A DNA stretch of 64,000 nt from Alphaproteobacteria bacterium (lineage in GTDB: Bacteria > Pseudomonadota > Alphaproteobacteria > Micropepsales > Micropepsaceae), in contig JAJPHG010000014.1 in the NCBI GenBank assembly GCA_021325375.1, positions 1-64,000 of the forward strand, given 5' to 3'. Below the pieces are notes generated by a model. It saw only the letters and a program-made list of their open reading frames with translations. It had not been told where the DNA came from and searched no databases. Positions 41,810-51,137 of this stretch are shown one piece after another. The position numbers and the translations under genes are program-made. Position 1 is the first letter of the stretch. Each line of letters opens with the position of its first letter.

Positions 41810-42837
41810 AGCTCGCTCCAGTCGAGGATGACCTTGCCCGAATTGCCCGAGCGCATCACGTCGAAGCCCTGCTGGAAATCCTTGTAGGAATAGCGGTGCG
41901 TGATCACGGGCTGGATGTCCATGCCGCTCTGGATCATCGAGGTCAGCTTGTACCAGGTCTCGCCGAACATGCGGCCGTAGATGCCGCGCAGGTTCAGCCC
42001 CTTGAACACCACCGCGTCCCAGTCGATGCCGGGCTGGCCGCTTTGGATGCCGAGCATCGCGATCTTGCCGCCATGCGCCATGGTGTCGATCATCTGGCGC
42101 AGGCCCGCCGGGTTGCCCGACATCTCGAGGCCCACGTCGAAGCCCTCCTGCATGCCGAGGTCCTTCATCACCACGCGCAGATCGTCCTTGGCGACGTTGA
42201 CGACGGCGGTCGCGCCCATCTTCCTGGCGAGGTCGAGGCGATATTCGTTGACGTCGGTGACGACCACGTAGCGCGCGCCGGCCTTGAGCGCCATCGGCAC
42301 CGCGCTCACCCCGATGGGGCCAGCGCCGGTGATCAGCACGTCCTCGCCCACGACGTCGTAGGAGAGCGCGGTGTGCGCCGCGTTGCCGAGCGGGTCGAAG
42401 ATCGCATAGACCTCGAGCGGCACCTTGCTGTCGCAATGCCAGATGTTCGGCGCCGGCACCGCGACGTATTCGGCGAACGCGCCGTCGCGGTTGACGCCCA
42501 CGCCCAGCGTGTTGGCGCAGAGATGGCGCCGTCCCGCGAGGCAGTTGCGGCAATGGCCGCAGACGATGTGGCCCTCGGCGCTGACGAGATCGCCGACCTT
42601 GTGGCCATGGACGTTCGAGCCGACCGCGACGATGCGGCCGACGAATTCGTGGCCCGCCACCGTGCCCGGCCGGATCGTCTTCTGCGCCCAGGAATCCCAG
42701 TTGTAGATGTGCACGTCGGTGCCGCAGATGCCCGTCTTGAGCACCTTGATGAGCACGTCGTCGATGCCGTAGCCGGGCTCGGGCACGTCCTCGAGCCAGA
42801 TGCCTTCCCCGGGCTTGGATTTGACCAGCGCTTTCAT
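41806..42837 (-). CDS. tdh: L-threonine 3-dehydrogenase
   Basis: Zinc- and NAD-dependent medium-chain dehydrogenase that oxidises threonine to 2-amino-3-oxobutyrate, the substrate of Kbl. 343 residues: catalytic zinc Cys in [23 protein letters not shown], the structural zinc cysteines [15 protein letters not shown], and the Rossmann loop [11 protein letters not shown]. The ATG at 42837 has a GAGAGG site 5 bases upstream; GTG 42843 is also in frame. A 45-bp gap separates it from the acyl-CoA ligase. Confidence 0.96.
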   Translation of the reverse strand: MKALVKSKPGEGIWLEDVPEPGYGIDDVLIKVLKTGICGTDVHIYNWDSWAQKTIRPGTVAGHEFVGRIVAVGSNVHGHKVGDLVSAEGHIVCGHCRNCLAGRRHLCANTLGVGVNRDGAFAEYVAVPAPNIWHCDSKVPLEVYAIFDPLGNAAHTALSYDVVGEDVLITGAGPIGVSAVPMALKAGARYVVVTDVNEYRLDLARKMGATAVVNVAKDDLRVVMKDLGMQEGFDVGLEMSGNPAGLRQMIDTMAHGGKIAMLGIQSGQPGIDWDAVVFKGLNLRGIYGRMFGETWYKLTSMIQSGMDIQPVITHRYSYKDFQQGFDVMRSGNSGKVILDWSEL

Positions 42838-42882
42838 GTGCACCTCTCGCCTAATGGAAGATGGCGGCGTGGTATAGCGTCG

Positions 42883-44391
42883 TCAGGAAATTTGTCCAGA
42901 CTTTCCGGCGCCTAGCCTCTCCTCGCGCAGTTGCGAGCGGCGGACCTTGCCCGCGTCGTCGCGCAAGGGATGGGAGACGAATTCGATCGTGCGCGGGCGC
43001 TTGTAGCGCACCAGCTTTTCGGCCAGATGCGCTTCGAGCGCGTCCCGCGTCAGCCCCTCCTTGGGCTGGACGATGGCGTGGACACGCTGTCCCAGATCGT
43101 CGTCCGGGAAGCCGATCACGCAACTCGACTGCACCAGCGGATGCTCGTCGATCGCGCCTTCCACCTCGGCCGGATAGACGTTGGCGCCGCCGACCAGGAT
43201 CATGTCGGTGCGGCGGTCGGCGAGATAGAGATAGCCTTGGGCGTCGAGCCAGCCGATATCGCCGATAGATTCCCAGCCGCCTTCGAGCCGGCGCGTCTCT
43301 GCGCCGATATAGCGGTAGGTCGAGGCGAGGCCCGGCTTCTGCCGCATGAAGATCTCGCCCACCTCACCGCGCGGCAGCATCGTGCCGTCGGCCGCGAACG
43401 CCTCGATCTCCGCGTTGGGCGTGGGAAGCCCGACGGAGCCTTTGTGCGCGAGCCATTCCCTGTCGCTTATGATCGTCGCGGCCACGCCTTCGGTTCCGCC
43501 ATAGAGCTCCCAGACGACGTCGGGGCCCAGCCAATCGATCCACGCCTCCTTGAGCCAGGGCGGGCAAGGTGCCGCGAGATGCCACACGGTCCTGAGCGAG
43601 GAGACGTCGTAGCGCGCCCGCACCTCCTGCGGCAGACGCCAGATGCGCGCCATCATCGTCGGCACCAGATAGAGCCATGTGGCGCGATGCTTTTCGATCA
43701 GCGCCAGCGTCTCTTCCGCGTCGAATTTCGTCATCACCACGACCGGCGCGCCGACCATCAGCGCCGGAAACGCGGTCACGATCGGACCGTTGTGATAGAG
43801 CGGCCCGGGCATCAGGACGATATCGCCGGGCGTGATGCGCCAGCGCGCGGCCGCGCCCTCCATCACCACGCCGGGCTGGCCCGCGACGATGAGCTTCGGC
43901 CGTCCCGTCGAGCCGCCGGAGGTGGGCGCCTTCCACGACGGAGAGACGGCATCGGGCAGATCGCGGTCGTCGCCGCTCAGGAGATCGGCGACAGACATGA
44001 CGGGCCGTCCGAGATCCAGCGCGCCGTCGCCGATGACGACGGGCGAATTCGCCAGATCGACGATCGCCCTCAGCTCTGCCAGGGGCAGGCGCCACGACAC
44101 CGGCTGCGGCACGGCGCCGATCTTCCACGCGGCATAGAACGCCTCGATGAATCCGATGCCGTTCGGAAGGCCGATGGTGACGAAATCGCCTTGGCCTACG
44201 CCGCGCTCCAGCAGCCCGCGCGCGATCCTGTTCGAGCGAAGATGCAGATCGCGCCAGCTGCGGACGTCGTCTGCGCAGCGCACCGCCCAGCCGTCGCCCT
44301 TCGCCGCCGCCAGCGCGGCAAGCCCGCGGCCCAGCGACGGCGGTTGCGGGTCCGGCGTCATCGCCGCCAATGTCTCGAGGATGGAATTCAT
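42883..44391 (-). CDS. AMP-dependent acyl-CoA synthetase/ligase
   Basis: ATP-dependent acid:CoA ligase of the ANL superfamily, 502 residues from the ATG at 44391. The P-loop-like motif is TSGGSTGRPK; also ELYGGTEG, GDIGWLDAQGYLYLADRR and the C-terminal KLVRYKRPRTIEFV with the catalytic-lysine region GKVRRSQLRE. It belongs to the set annotated as bile-acid or medium-chain CoA ligases; the substrate is not predictable. It is read towards tdh-kbl and divergent from the phospholipid operon. Confidence 0.88.
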   Translation of the reverse strand: MNSILETLAAMTPDPQPPSLGRGLAALAAAKGDGWAVRCADDVRSWRDLHLRSNRIARGLLERGVGQGDFVTIGLPNGIGFIEAFYAAWKIGAVPQPVSWRLPLAELRAIVDLANSPVVIGDGALDLGRPVMSVADLLSGDDRDLPDAVSPSWKAPTSGGSTGRPKLIVAGQPGVVMEGAAARWRITPGDIVLMPGPLYHNGPIVTAFPALMVGAPVVVMTKFDAEETLALIEKHRATWLYLVPTMMARIWRLPQEVRARYDVSSLRTVWHLAAPCPPWLKEAWIDWLGPDVVWELYGGTEGVAATIISDREWLAHKGSVGLPTPNAEIEAFAADGTMLPRGEVGEIFMRQKPGLASTYRYIGAETRRLEGGWESIGDIGWLDAQGYLYLADRRTDMILVGGANVYPAEVEGAIDEHPLVQSSCVIGFPDDDLGQRVHAIVQPKEGLTRDALEAHLAEKLVRYKRPRTIEFVSHPLRDDAGKVRRSQLREERLGAGKSGQIS

Positions 44392-44558
44392 GGGCCCCGG
44401 TTTCGTTTCACCACCGTCCCGCAGCAAACCAGTCCGACCGAACGATTTCAACACGTTACCGTCCGGCGACGGTTTCGACGCAATTGCGCCTTGGCGGAGC
44501 CATAGTTAGGCGTCATCGAATCCTGCTAGACCGCAAGGGCTCGGGCAGGGAACGCCAA

Positions 44559-45164
44559 TTGGTCAGCGTCTACGACCTCAAACCTCGATTTCAGAAACTC
44601 CTGCGCCCGTTCTGTGCGCGTCTCGCCGCTGCGGGCGTCACCGCCAATCAGGTCACGGTCTCGGCGGCGGCCGTCAGCGTCGCGCTCGGCGCCGCGGTTT
44701 GGGCGACGCGCGGCGCCGCCTGGACGTTGCTGCTGTTGCCGCCCGTGCTGTTCCTTCGCATGGCGCTCAATGCCATCGACGGCATGCTGGCGCGGGAGTT
44801 CGATCAGAAAAGCCGGCTCGGCGCCGTCCTGAACGAGCTCGGCGACGTCGTGTCGGACACGGCGCTCTATCTGCCGTTCGCGCGCATAGAAGGCATGGAT
44901 GGGCTTCTCGTCGCGCTCCTGGTCGCCGTCGCGGTCATGACGGAAATGACGGGCGTGGTCGCCGTCCAGATCGGCGCGTCGCGGCGCTATGACGGGCCGT
45001 TCGGCAAAAGCGACCGCGCGGTCTTTTTCGGATGCCTGGCGGTCGCGCTGGGGCTCGGCCTTCCGCCCGGCCTTTGGACGGAGATCGTGCTCGCGCTCGC
45101 GGTCCTTGCCGGGTGCTTCACGATATTCAACCGCGCCCGCGCGGCGCTCAAGGAGAACGCATGA
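44559..45164 (+). CDS. CDP-alcohol phosphatidyltransferase, YnbA/YnjF-like
   Basis: Membrane enzyme that transfers a phosphatidyl group from CDP-diacylglycerol to an alcohol. 201 residues from TTG 44559 (AGGGA site upstream). The active-site motif reads AIDGMLAREFDQKSRLGAVL followed by NELGDVVSD, i.e. the second aspartate of the usual DG-AR-G-D-D motif is asparagine; from memory E. coli YnjF shows the same change. Six hydrophobic segments. It is coupled by ATGA overlap to the cytidylyltransferase gene, an order like E. coli ynbA-ynbB. Confidence 0.85.
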   Translation: MVSVYDLKPRFQKLLRPFCARLAAAGVTANQVTVSAAAVSVALGAAVWATRGAAWTLLLLPPVLFLRMALNAIDGMLAREFDQKSRLGAVLNELGDVVSDTALYLPFARIEGMDGLLVALLVAVAVMTEMTGVVAVQIGASRRYDGPFGKSDRAVFFGCLAVALGLGLPPGLWTEIVLALAVLAGCFTIFNRARAALKENA

Positions 45165-46120
45165 GCTGGATCGCCGGCTTCTTCTCGACACCGGTGCACA
45201 ACGCCATCGGCGCGATCTACGGGCTTCTCGTCGTCGCCAGCCTGGTCAGCTTCGCGTTCCGCAAGCTGAGGCCCAGCGAGGCCGCGACGGAGCTGTCCAA
45301 GAGAGTGGTGTCGTGGTGGTGGATGATCACGGTCTTCACCATCGCGATCCTGACCAACCGCATCGTGTCCACGGTGTTCCTGGGCTTCATGGCCTTCCTG
45401 GCGCTCAAGGAATATTTCTCCCTCATTCCCACGCGCCGCGTCGATCGCGGGATATTGTTCTTCGCCTATCTCTCGATCCCGGTGCAGTTCTATCTCGCCC
45501 ATATCGGCTCGTTCGGGATGTTCCTCGTCTTCATTCCGGTCTGGATGTTCCTGTTCATGCCGGCGGCGATCACGCTCAAGGGCGAGACCGAGGGCTTTCT
45601 GCGCGCCGTGGGCATGTTGAGCTGGGGGCTGATGATCACGGTCTTCGCGCTCAGCCACACCGCGATGCTGCTCACCTTCGGCGTGAAGCTCGGCTATGCC
45701 GCGGGCCCGCTCCTGTTCCTCGTCGCGCTGACCGAGGCCAACGACGTCGCCCAGTTCACCTGGGGCAAGCTCCTGGGCCGGCACAAGATCATCCCGAAGG
45801 TGAGCCCGAAGAAGACCTGGGAGGGCTTCATCGGCGGATTGATCACGACGGCCGCGGCCGCCGCCTTCGTCGGGCCGTATCTGACGCCGATGCCCATGGC
45901 GTGGTCGGCGGCGGCGGGCGCGCTGATCGCCGTCAGCGGCTATCTCGGCGACGTGACTATCTCCGCCTGCAAGCGCGACTTGGGCGTCAAGGACGCAAGC
46001 AACCTCATCCCCGGTCACGGCGGGATCCTCGATCGCGTCGACAGCCTGATCTATTCGGCGCCGATCTTCTATCATCTGCTGCACTACTCCTACGGCGTCT
46101 GGCCGGAGGGCGTCCTTTGA
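45161..46120 (+). CDS. phosphatidate cytidylyltransferase (CdsA/YnbB-like)
   Basis: Integral membrane enzyme making CDP-diacylglycerol from CTP and phosphatidate. 319 residues with about eight helices. The CdsA signature is seen in EANDVAQFTWGKLLGRHKII, SPKKTWEGFIGG, SGYLGDVTISACKRDLGVKD and GHGGILDRVDSLIYSAPIFY. It is probably the second, YnbB-like paralogue rather than the essential CdsA, given its neighbours. It overlaps both adjacent genes (ATGA before, TTGA after). Confidence 0.93.
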   Translation: MSWIAGFFSTPVHNAIGAIYGLLVVASLVSFAFRKLRPSEAATELSKRVVSWWWMITVFTIAILTNRIVSTVFLGFMAFLALKEYFSLIPTRRVDRGILFFAYLSIPVQFYLAHIGSFGMFLVFIPVWMFLFMPAAITLKGETEGFLRAVGMLSWGLMITVFALSHTAMLLTFGVKLGYAAGPLLFLVALTEANDVAQFTWGKLLGRHKIIPKVSPKKTWEGFIGGLITTAAAAAFVGPYLTPMPMAWSAAAGALIAVSGYLGDVTISACKRDLGVKDASNLIPGHGGILDRVDSLIYSAPIFYHLLHYSYGVWPEGVL

Positions 46121-46758
46121 GCAGGCTGCTGCGCGGCGCGTTCTTCCTTCTCATCGTGCGGCCGGTCCTGACGATCGCGCTCGGCACGCATGTGCGAGGC
46201 CGCGATCATCTGCCGAAGAAAGGGCCGGCCATCGTCGTCGCCAACCACAACTCGCATCTCGACACGCTGACGATCCTGGCGATGTTCCCGATGCGCAACC
46301 TGCCGAGCCTCAGGCCTGTTGCCGCGATGGACTATTTCATGCGCAGCGGCCCGATGGCCTGGTTCGCGACGAACATCATCGGCATCATTCCGATCGTGCG
46401 CGGCGGCGGCGACAGGAACGCCGATCCGCTCGCGCCCTGCCGGGACGCGCTGGATCGCGGCGACATCCTGATCCTGTTCCCGGAAGGCTCCCGCGGCGAA
46501 CCCGAGAAGCTCTCCGCCTTCAAGAAAGGCGTCGCCCATCTGGTGAAATCGCGTCCCGACACTCCGGTCCACCCGCTGTTCATGCACGGATTGGGCAAGG
46601 CGCTTCCGAAGGACAGCTTTCTGCTCGTGCCGTTCAATTGCGACGTGGTGGTGGGAGAGACACTGTCCTGGACCGGCAGCGTCGAGAGCTTCATGGAGAC
46701 GCTGCAATCGGCCATGACCGGGCTCGCGGGACAGATCCACATGGTGCCATGGGACTGA
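46117..46758 (+). CDS. 1-acyl-glycerol-3-phosphate acyltransferase-like protein (PlsC family)
   Basis: Acyltransferase with the NHNSHLDT motif (HX4D) near residue 43, followed by FPEGSRGEPEKLSAFKKGVA, which is the second substrate motif. 213 residues, with one N-terminal membrane segment. The TTG at 46117 overlaps the cytidylyltransferase stop. Together with its neighbours it would convert lysophosphatidate to phosphatidate, then CDP-diacylglycerol, then a phospholipid. Confidence 0.9.
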   Translation: MSRLLRGAFFLLIVRPVLTIALGTHVRGRDHLPKKGPAIVVANHNSHLDTLTILAMFPMRNLPSLRPVAAMDYFMRSGPMAWFATNIIGIIPIVRGGGDRNADPLAPCRDALDRGDILILFPEGSRGEPEKLSAFKKGVAHLVKSRPDTPVHPLFMHGLGKALPKDSFLLVPFNCDVVVGETLSWTGSVESFMETLQSAMTGLAGQIHMVPWD

Positions 46759-47300
46759 TCTGGATCGCGGCTGTGTCGGGCTGGGCCGTCGCGGAGGCGA
46801 CGCTGTTCTTCGTCGTGCCCGACGTCCTGATCACCTTCGCGGTCATGCGTTTCGGCCTGAAAGCGGGCGTTCGGCTTTGCGTCGCCGCCGCCGCCATAGC
46901 CTCCGTCGCAGGCCTCGGCATGTGGGGCTGGGGTCACGCCGATCCGCAAGGCGCGCGCCACGCGATGCTGATGGTGCCGTTCATCGGCCCCGATCTTCTG
47001 GCGCGCGCCCATGCGGAGATCGCGGCGGGCTGGCCGCTCCATCTGGTGAGCGGCGCGATGACCGGCGTGCCCTACAAGCTCTACGCCGTCGAGGCGGGCG
47101 CGCGCGGAATCAACCCCGTGCTCTTCCTGCCGATGTCCTTCATCGCGCGGATCGCGCGCTTTGCGCTCACCGCCGTCGCGGCGCATGCCGGTCGCGAGGT
47201 CATGACCCGGCTGGGCAGGCCGGGGTGGCGCTACGCCTGCTGGATGGCGGCATGGATCGCGGTCTACGGATTCTACTGGACGAGCCGGGCGATGATGTGA
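46749..47300 (+). CDS. membrane protein of the phospholipid operon
   Basis: 183 residues with four or five hydrophobic helices: MGLIWIAAVSGWAVAEATLF, GVRLCVAAAAIASVAGLGMW, LFLPMSFIARIARFALTAVA and WMAAWIAVYGFYW. Similar to SNARE-associated/YqaA-type proteins in general layout (GVPYKLYAVEAGARGINPVL), but not assigned. It overlaps the acyltransferase end by 10 bp and is the last gene of the operon. Confidence 0.75.
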   Translation: MGLIWIAAVSGWAVAEATLFFVVPDVLITFAVMRFGLKAGVRLCVAAAAIASVAGLGMWGWGHADPQGARHAMLMVPFIGPDLLARAHAEIAAGWPLHLVSGAMTGVPYKLYAVEAGARGINPVLFLPMSFIARIARFALTAVAAHAGREVMTRLGRPGWRYACWMAAWIAVYGFYWTSRAMM

Positions 47301-47321
47301 CGCTGACTGGGGTGGCGGCCG

Positions 47322-47397
47322 TGGTGCCCAGGGGCGGAATTGAACCACCGACACGCGGATTTTCAATCCGCTGCTCTACCAACTGAGCTACCTGGGC
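47322..47397 (-). tRNA. tRNA-Phe (GAA)
   Basis: Full cloverleaf of 76 bases on the minus strand. Acceptor stem GCCCAGG / CCTGGGC, anticodon stem-loop GCGGA-TTGAAAA-TCCGC with anticodon GAA, T-arm GGTTCAATTCC, and an encoded CCA end. Confidence 0.97.
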
Positions 47398-47461
47398 AAA
47401 CCGCCGAAACCCGGGACACGCCCGGAAGGTCGGGCTTTTTAGTGGAGCCCTCGCCCCATGT

Positions 47462-47647
47462 CTAGCCGTCGCCCTCGGCGGCGTCAGATGGCCCATCCGG
47501 CCCCTCTTCCGCCGGGATGGCGTAGCGTTCGCCGAACCATTTGCCCAGATCGACATGGCGGCAACGCTTGGAGCAGAAGGGGCGGAATTCCGTCACCTGC
47601 GCCTTGCCGCAGACAGGGCATTTGGCCGCTTTAGCCGGTTGCGACAT
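47462..47647 (-). CDS. yacG: DNA gyrase inhibitor / zinc-binding protein YacG
   Basis: A 61-residue protein with the four zinc cysteines in CPVCGKAQVTEFRPFCSKRC and the following RHVDLGKWFGERYAIP. In E. coli YacG inhibits gyrase. The ATG at 47647 overlaps the end of the RNase G gene by 17 bp. The C-terminus is acidic. Confidence 0.93.
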   Translation of the reverse strand: MSQPAKAAKCPVCGKAQVTEFRPFCSKRCRHVDLGKWFGERYAIPAEEGPDGPSDAAEGDG

Positions 47648-49151
47648 CGAAACCCTCGCGGGCATAGCCGTCATTGGCCTCGAAGCGCACGCGCGGCGCG
47701 CCGCGGCGGGCGAGCGCGCCCTTGACCTCCTCGCCGTGGTCGTCGAGCCAGCGCACGACCTCGGCCGAGGCGCGCACGACCACCGCCTTGCCCGGAGCGG
47801 CGGCGGCGGCGCGCTCGACGCGGCGCATGACCTCGAGCGCGATCGAGTCGCGCGTGCGCTTGCGCCCCTGTCCGGAGCAGGAGCGGCAGCATTCGCTCAT
47901 CAGCTTGAACAACGGGTCGCGCACGCGCTTGCGCGTGATCTCGACCAGGCCGAACTCCGACATCGGCGAGATCTGCGTCGGCGTGTGGTCCTTCGAGATG
48001 CTCTGCGCCAGCACGTCGATCACCTCGGCGACATTGCGGGCTTCGGAGAGATGGATGAAATCGACGACGATCAGCCCGCCGATGCCGCGCAGGCGTACCT
48101 GGCGTCCGATCTCGTCGGCGGCTTCGATATTGACCTTGACGCTGGTCTCCTCCAGCCCCGTCGACGCGGTGAAGCTTCCCGAGTTCACGTCGACCGCGGT
48201 CAGCGCCTCGGTGGATTCGATCGTGATCCAGCCGCCGGAGGGCAGCGGCACGCGCGGCGAGGTGAGCCGGTCGATCTCCTCCTCCAGCTCATACATGTCG
48301 AAGAGCTGGCCGGGGCCGTCGAACAATTCGATGTGGCTTTCCGCTTCCGGCATGGCGCGGCGGCAATAGGCGCGCGCGGCCTCGACCGAGGCGGCGTCGT
48401 CGATCACCACGCGCACCGTGTCGGCGCGCACCATGTCGCGCAAGGTGCGCTCGACCGGATCGAGATCGTGATAGAGCGTCGCGGGCGCCGTCGCCGCCTG
48501 GCGCTTTGCGAGCACGGGCCGCCAGGCTTCGGCGAGACGCTCGGCGTCTTCCTTCAGGTCGTTCAGCGCCGCGTCGGTTGCGGCGGTGCGCAGGATATAG
48601 CCCGCGCCGGGCACGAGCCTGTCGCCGCCCTGCGCGATCATCTGCTCGCCCATCGCCATCATGCGCGCGCGCTCGTCGTCGCCCTCGATGCGCCGCGACA
48701 GCGCGATGCCGGGCTGGTTGGGAACGAGCACCGCGAGCCGTCCGGGGATCGTCACGTTCGCCGAAAGCCGCGCGCCCTTTTCGCCGATCGGATCCTTGAC
48801 GACCTGGACCAGGATCTCCTCGCCCTCATGCACGCAGTCGCCGATCTTGGGCGTGCGCTCCTCCTCGAACCCGGGAAGATCGGCGAGACAGCGCGCCTCG
48901 CGCGCGCCGAGGAACCCGGCGCGATCGAGACCGACATCGACGAACGCGGCCTGCATGCCGGGCAGCACGCGCTGCACGCGGCCGAGAATGATATTTCCGA
49001 CGATGCTATGTCCGCTGCGGCCCTGCGCGCGCGCGGCGCCGTCATCCAGCCCGATGGTGCGTTCGAGCGCGAGTTCCTGCAGCCGCCCGTCCTCGACCAG
49101 GGCGACGCGAATCTCCCCAGCCCCCACATTGATCAGGACTTCCTTCGGCAT
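47631..49151 (-). CDS. rng: ribonuclease G/E
   Basis: Endoribonuclease of the RNase E/G family, 506 residues, the short G-like form without the long C-terminal scaffold of RNase E. It shows the S1-type RNA-binding region (GNIILGRVQRVLPGMQAAFV), the DNase I-like catalytic centre (TAVDVNSGSF, GLIVVDFIHL) and the zinc link (CCRSCSGQG). It lies between maf and yacG, the typical alphaproteobacterial order. Confidence 0.95.
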   Translation of the reverse strand: MPKEVLINVGAGEIRVALVEDGRLQELALERTIGLDDGAARAQGRSGHSIVGNIILGRVQRVLPGMQAAFVDVGLDRAGFLGAREARCLADLPGFEEERTPKIGDCVHEGEEILVQVVKDPIGEKGARLSANVTIPGRLAVLVPNQPGIALSRRIEGDDERARMMAMGEQMIAQGGDRLVPGAGYILRTAATDAALNDLKEDAERLAEAWRPVLAKRQAATAPATLYHDLDPVERTLRDMVRADTVRVVIDDAASVEAARAYCRRAMPEAESHIELFDGPGQLFDMYELEEEIDRLTSPRVPLPSGGWITIESTEALTAVDVNSGSFTASTGLEETSVKVNIEAADEIGRQVRLRGIGGLIVVDFIHLSEARNVAEVIDVLAQSISKDHTPTQISPMSEFGLVEITRKRVRDPLFKLMSECCRSCSGQGRKRTRDSIALEVMRRVERAAAAAPGKAVVVRASAEVVRWLDDHGEEVKGALARRGAPRVRFEANDGYAREGFDVATG

Positions 49152-49181
49152 CCGGAACTCGGCAATAGCGACGGTTCGAGC

Positions 49182-49766
49182 CTAGCACGGGTACGCGCTG
49201 CCGCGAAGCAGCGCCACGGTTTCGGCGAGCGGCAATCCGACCACATTCGAATAGGAACCATTCAGTGTGCGTACGAAAGTTTCGGCGCGGCCCTGGATCG
49301 CATAGCCGCCCGCCTTGCCGACGCCTTCGCGCGAGTCCACATAAGTATCGATCTCGGCCGCGTCGAGCCTCTTGAACCGCACGCGCGTCAGCACGGTGCG
49401 GCGCGCGAGCGAGCCGTCCGCGCGCATGAGCGCGACCGCGGTGATCACCTGATGGCTGCGGCCGGAGAGAAGCTTGAGGCATGCGCGCACCTCGTCGTCG
49501 TTCTCGGCCTTGGGCAGGATGCGCCGCCCGCAGGCGACGACCGTGTCGGCGGCGAGCACCAGCGTCTCGCCAGCGGCGAGCCCAGGAGTCTTGCCGTCGG
49601 CGACCTTGCGCGCCTTGGCCTCGGCGAGGCGCTCGGCATAAACGCGCGGCAGTTCGGCTTTGAGCGGGGTCTCGTCGATGGCGGCCGCGCGGACCTGGTC
49701 GGGCACGATGCCTGCCTGGGCGAGAAGCGCCTTGCGCCGCGGGCTCTCGCTCGCGAGCACCAGCAC
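49182..49766 (-). CDS. maf: Maf-family nucleoside triphosphate pyrophosphatase
   Basis: Housecleaning pyrophosphatase for non-canonical nucleotides (dTTP/UTP or m7GTP). 194 residues: LVLASESPRRKALLAQAGI, the AADTVVACGRRILPKAEN loop and GKAGGYAIQG. The GTG at 49766 lies just after the infA stop (10 bp). It sits in the infA-maf-rng cluster. Confidence 0.93.
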   Translation of the reverse strand: MLVLASESPRRKALLAQAGIVPDQVRAAAIDETPLKAELPRVYAERLAEAKARKVADGKTPGLAAGETLVLAADTVVACGRRILPKAENDDEVRACLKLLSGRSHQVITAVALMRADGSLARRTVLTRVRFKRLDAAEIDTYVDSREGVGKAGGYAIQGRAETFVRTLNGSYSNVVGLPLAETVALLRGSAYPC

Positions 49767-49776
49767 GGGCGCGGGC

Positions 49777-49995
49777 TTATTTGAAGCGATAGGTGATGCG
49801 TCCCTTGGTGAGGTCGTAGGGCGTCATCTCGACCATCACCTTGTCGCCGGTCAGCACGCGGATGCGGTTCTTGCGCATCTTGCCGGCCGTGTGGGCGATG
49901 ATCTCGTGGCCGTTCTGCAGCATGACGCGAAACGTCGCGTTGGGCAGAAGCTCGCTCACGGTGCCCTCGAATTCTAACAGTTCTTCCTTGGCCAT
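49777..49995 (-). CDS. infA: translation initiation factor IF-1
   Basis: 72 residues beginning [20 protein letters not shown], with [20 protein letters not shown] and [20 protein letters not shown], which is the full S1-fold of IF-1. The ATG at 49995 is the conserved start; in-frame codons upstream are not part of it. Confidence 0.97.
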   Translation of the reverse strand: MAKEELLEFEGTVSELLPNATFRVMLQNGHEIIAHTAGKMRKNRIRVLTGDKVMVEMTPYDLTKGRITYRFK

Positions 49996-50082
49996 TCGTC
50001 CTCGGACAGGGGTTGACGGCCGGGAGATTGCACCGAAACGAGCCAAAAGCAAGGGTTTGGTGAAACTCGGAGCCTGACGGCC

Positions 50083-50187
50083 CGTCGCCCTTCGAGGCTC
50101 GCCCTGCGGGCTCGCACCTCAGGGTGACGGGCCTACTTTAACAGTCGCGTCATCCTGAGGTGTGAGCGCAGCGAGCCTCGAAGGATG
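50083..50187. repeat. pair of palindromic repeats in inverted orientation
   Basis: One copy at about 50083-50130 (CCCTTCGAGGCTCGCC ... CACCTCAGGGTGACGG) is answered by an inverted copy at about 50148-50187 (GTCATCCTGAGGTGTGAGCG ... CCTCGAAGGATGG). This is a common intergenic element class in alphaproteobacteria. It lies upstream of infA and after the phosphatase gene. Confidence 0.8.
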
Positions 50188-50198
50188 GCGCGCCGCTC

Positions 50199-50657
50199 TC
50201 AGGTATCCGCCGCCCGCCTCGTCTCGAAGCGCATCTGGATGCGGCGTTCCAGCTCGTCGCGGACGGCGCGGTAGGCGGCGAGCTGCTGGTCGCGGGAGCC
50301 TTCCACCGCGGTCGGGTCAAGGGTCGGCCAGTACTCGACCGTGGCGGCCGAGGTGCGCGTCAGCTCCATCGCCTTGTGATGCGCCTCGGGCGAGAGCGTG
50401 ATGACGAGATCGAACGAGGTGTCCTCGAACTCGTCGAAGCTCTTGGGCTTGTGCTTGCCGATCTCGATGCCGATCTCCTCCATCGCCTCGACCGCGAGCG
50501 GGTCGAGTTCGCCGCGGCGCACGCCGACCGAATCCACATAGACGCCACGGCCGAAGAGATGCTGCATGATCGCCGCCGCCATCGGGCTGCGCACGGAATT
50601 GAAGGTGCAGGCGAACAGCACCGCGCCCGGAAGCTCCTCGCCATTGGGCCCCCGCAT
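50199..50657 (-). CDS. low-molecular-weight protein tyrosine phosphatase-like protein
   Basis: 152 residues with the CX5R phosphate loop CTFNSVRS (Cys17, Arg23) followed by SPMAAAIMQHLFG, the LMW-PTP/arsenate reductase fold. Further fold pattern: HKPKSFDEFEDTSFDLVITL. The second acidic (DP) catalytic region is LDPTAVEGS. It is conserved next to UPF0262 and hisD in alphaproteobacteria. The substrate is unknown. Confidence 0.9.
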   Translation of the reverse strand: MRGPNGEELPGAVLFACTFNSVRSPMAAAIMQHLFGRGVYVDSVGVRRGELDPLAVEAMEEIGIEIGKHKPKSFDEFEDTSFDLVITLSPEAHHKAMELTRTSAATVEYWPTLDPTAVEGSRDQQLAAYRAVRDELERRIQMRFETRRAADT

Positions 50658-50663
50658 CGCGCG

Positions 50664-51137
50664 TCAGCCCTTCAGGTGCAGCACGCAGATCAAGGTGAAG
50701 AGCCGCCGCGCGGTGTCGAAATCGACCTCGATCTTGCCCTTGAGCCGTTCCTTGAGAAGCGTGGACGCGTCGTTGTGCGAGGCGCGCCGCGCCATGTCGA
50801 GCGCCTCGATCTGGGCGGCGGGCGCGTTGCGGATCGACTTGAAATAGCTGTCGCAGATGAGGAAGTAGTCCCGGATCACGCCGCGGAACGGGGTGAGCGA
50901 GAGCATCACCTTGCGGTGCGCGCCGCCGTCCTCGAGACGGATGTCGAAGACGAGGCGGTTCTCCTCCACTGCGAGCGTGAGCTTGTAGGGGCCGCCCGGC
51001 GAGCCCACCGGCGTGAAGCTGTTGGCTTCGAGCAGGTCGTAGATCGCGATCTCGCGCTCTTGCTCGATCTGGCGCGTGCGGTGCACGACCGTGCGCTCGT
51101 CGAGATCGACGGCGACGAGGCGGAAATCACTTGCCAT
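50664..51137 (-). CDS. UPF0262 family protein
   Basis: 157 residues with the UPF0262 pattern: HRTRQIEQEREIAIYDLLEA, FTPVGSPGGPYKLTLAVEEN, PFRGVIRDYFLICDSYF and DMARRASHNDAS. Alphaproteobacteria-specific and of unknown function. The ATG at 51137 overlaps the hisD stop by 11 bp, and the gene ends 6 bp before the phosphatase start. Confidence 0.92.
   Translation of the reverse strand: MASDFRLVAVDLDERTVVHRTRQIEQEREIAIYDLLEANSFTPVGSPGGPYKLTLAVEENRLVFDIRLEDGGAHRKVMLSLTPFRGVIRDYFLICDSYFKSIRNAPAAQIEALDMARRASHNDASTLLKERLKGKIEVDFDTARRLFTLICVLHLKG

Noticed and set aside
47415-47445. GCCCG...CGGGC hairpin followed by TTTTT as a terminator of the plus-strand phospholipid operon
   Set aside because: The stem is only 5 bp and lies beyond an antisense tRNA gene; support is too weak to list.
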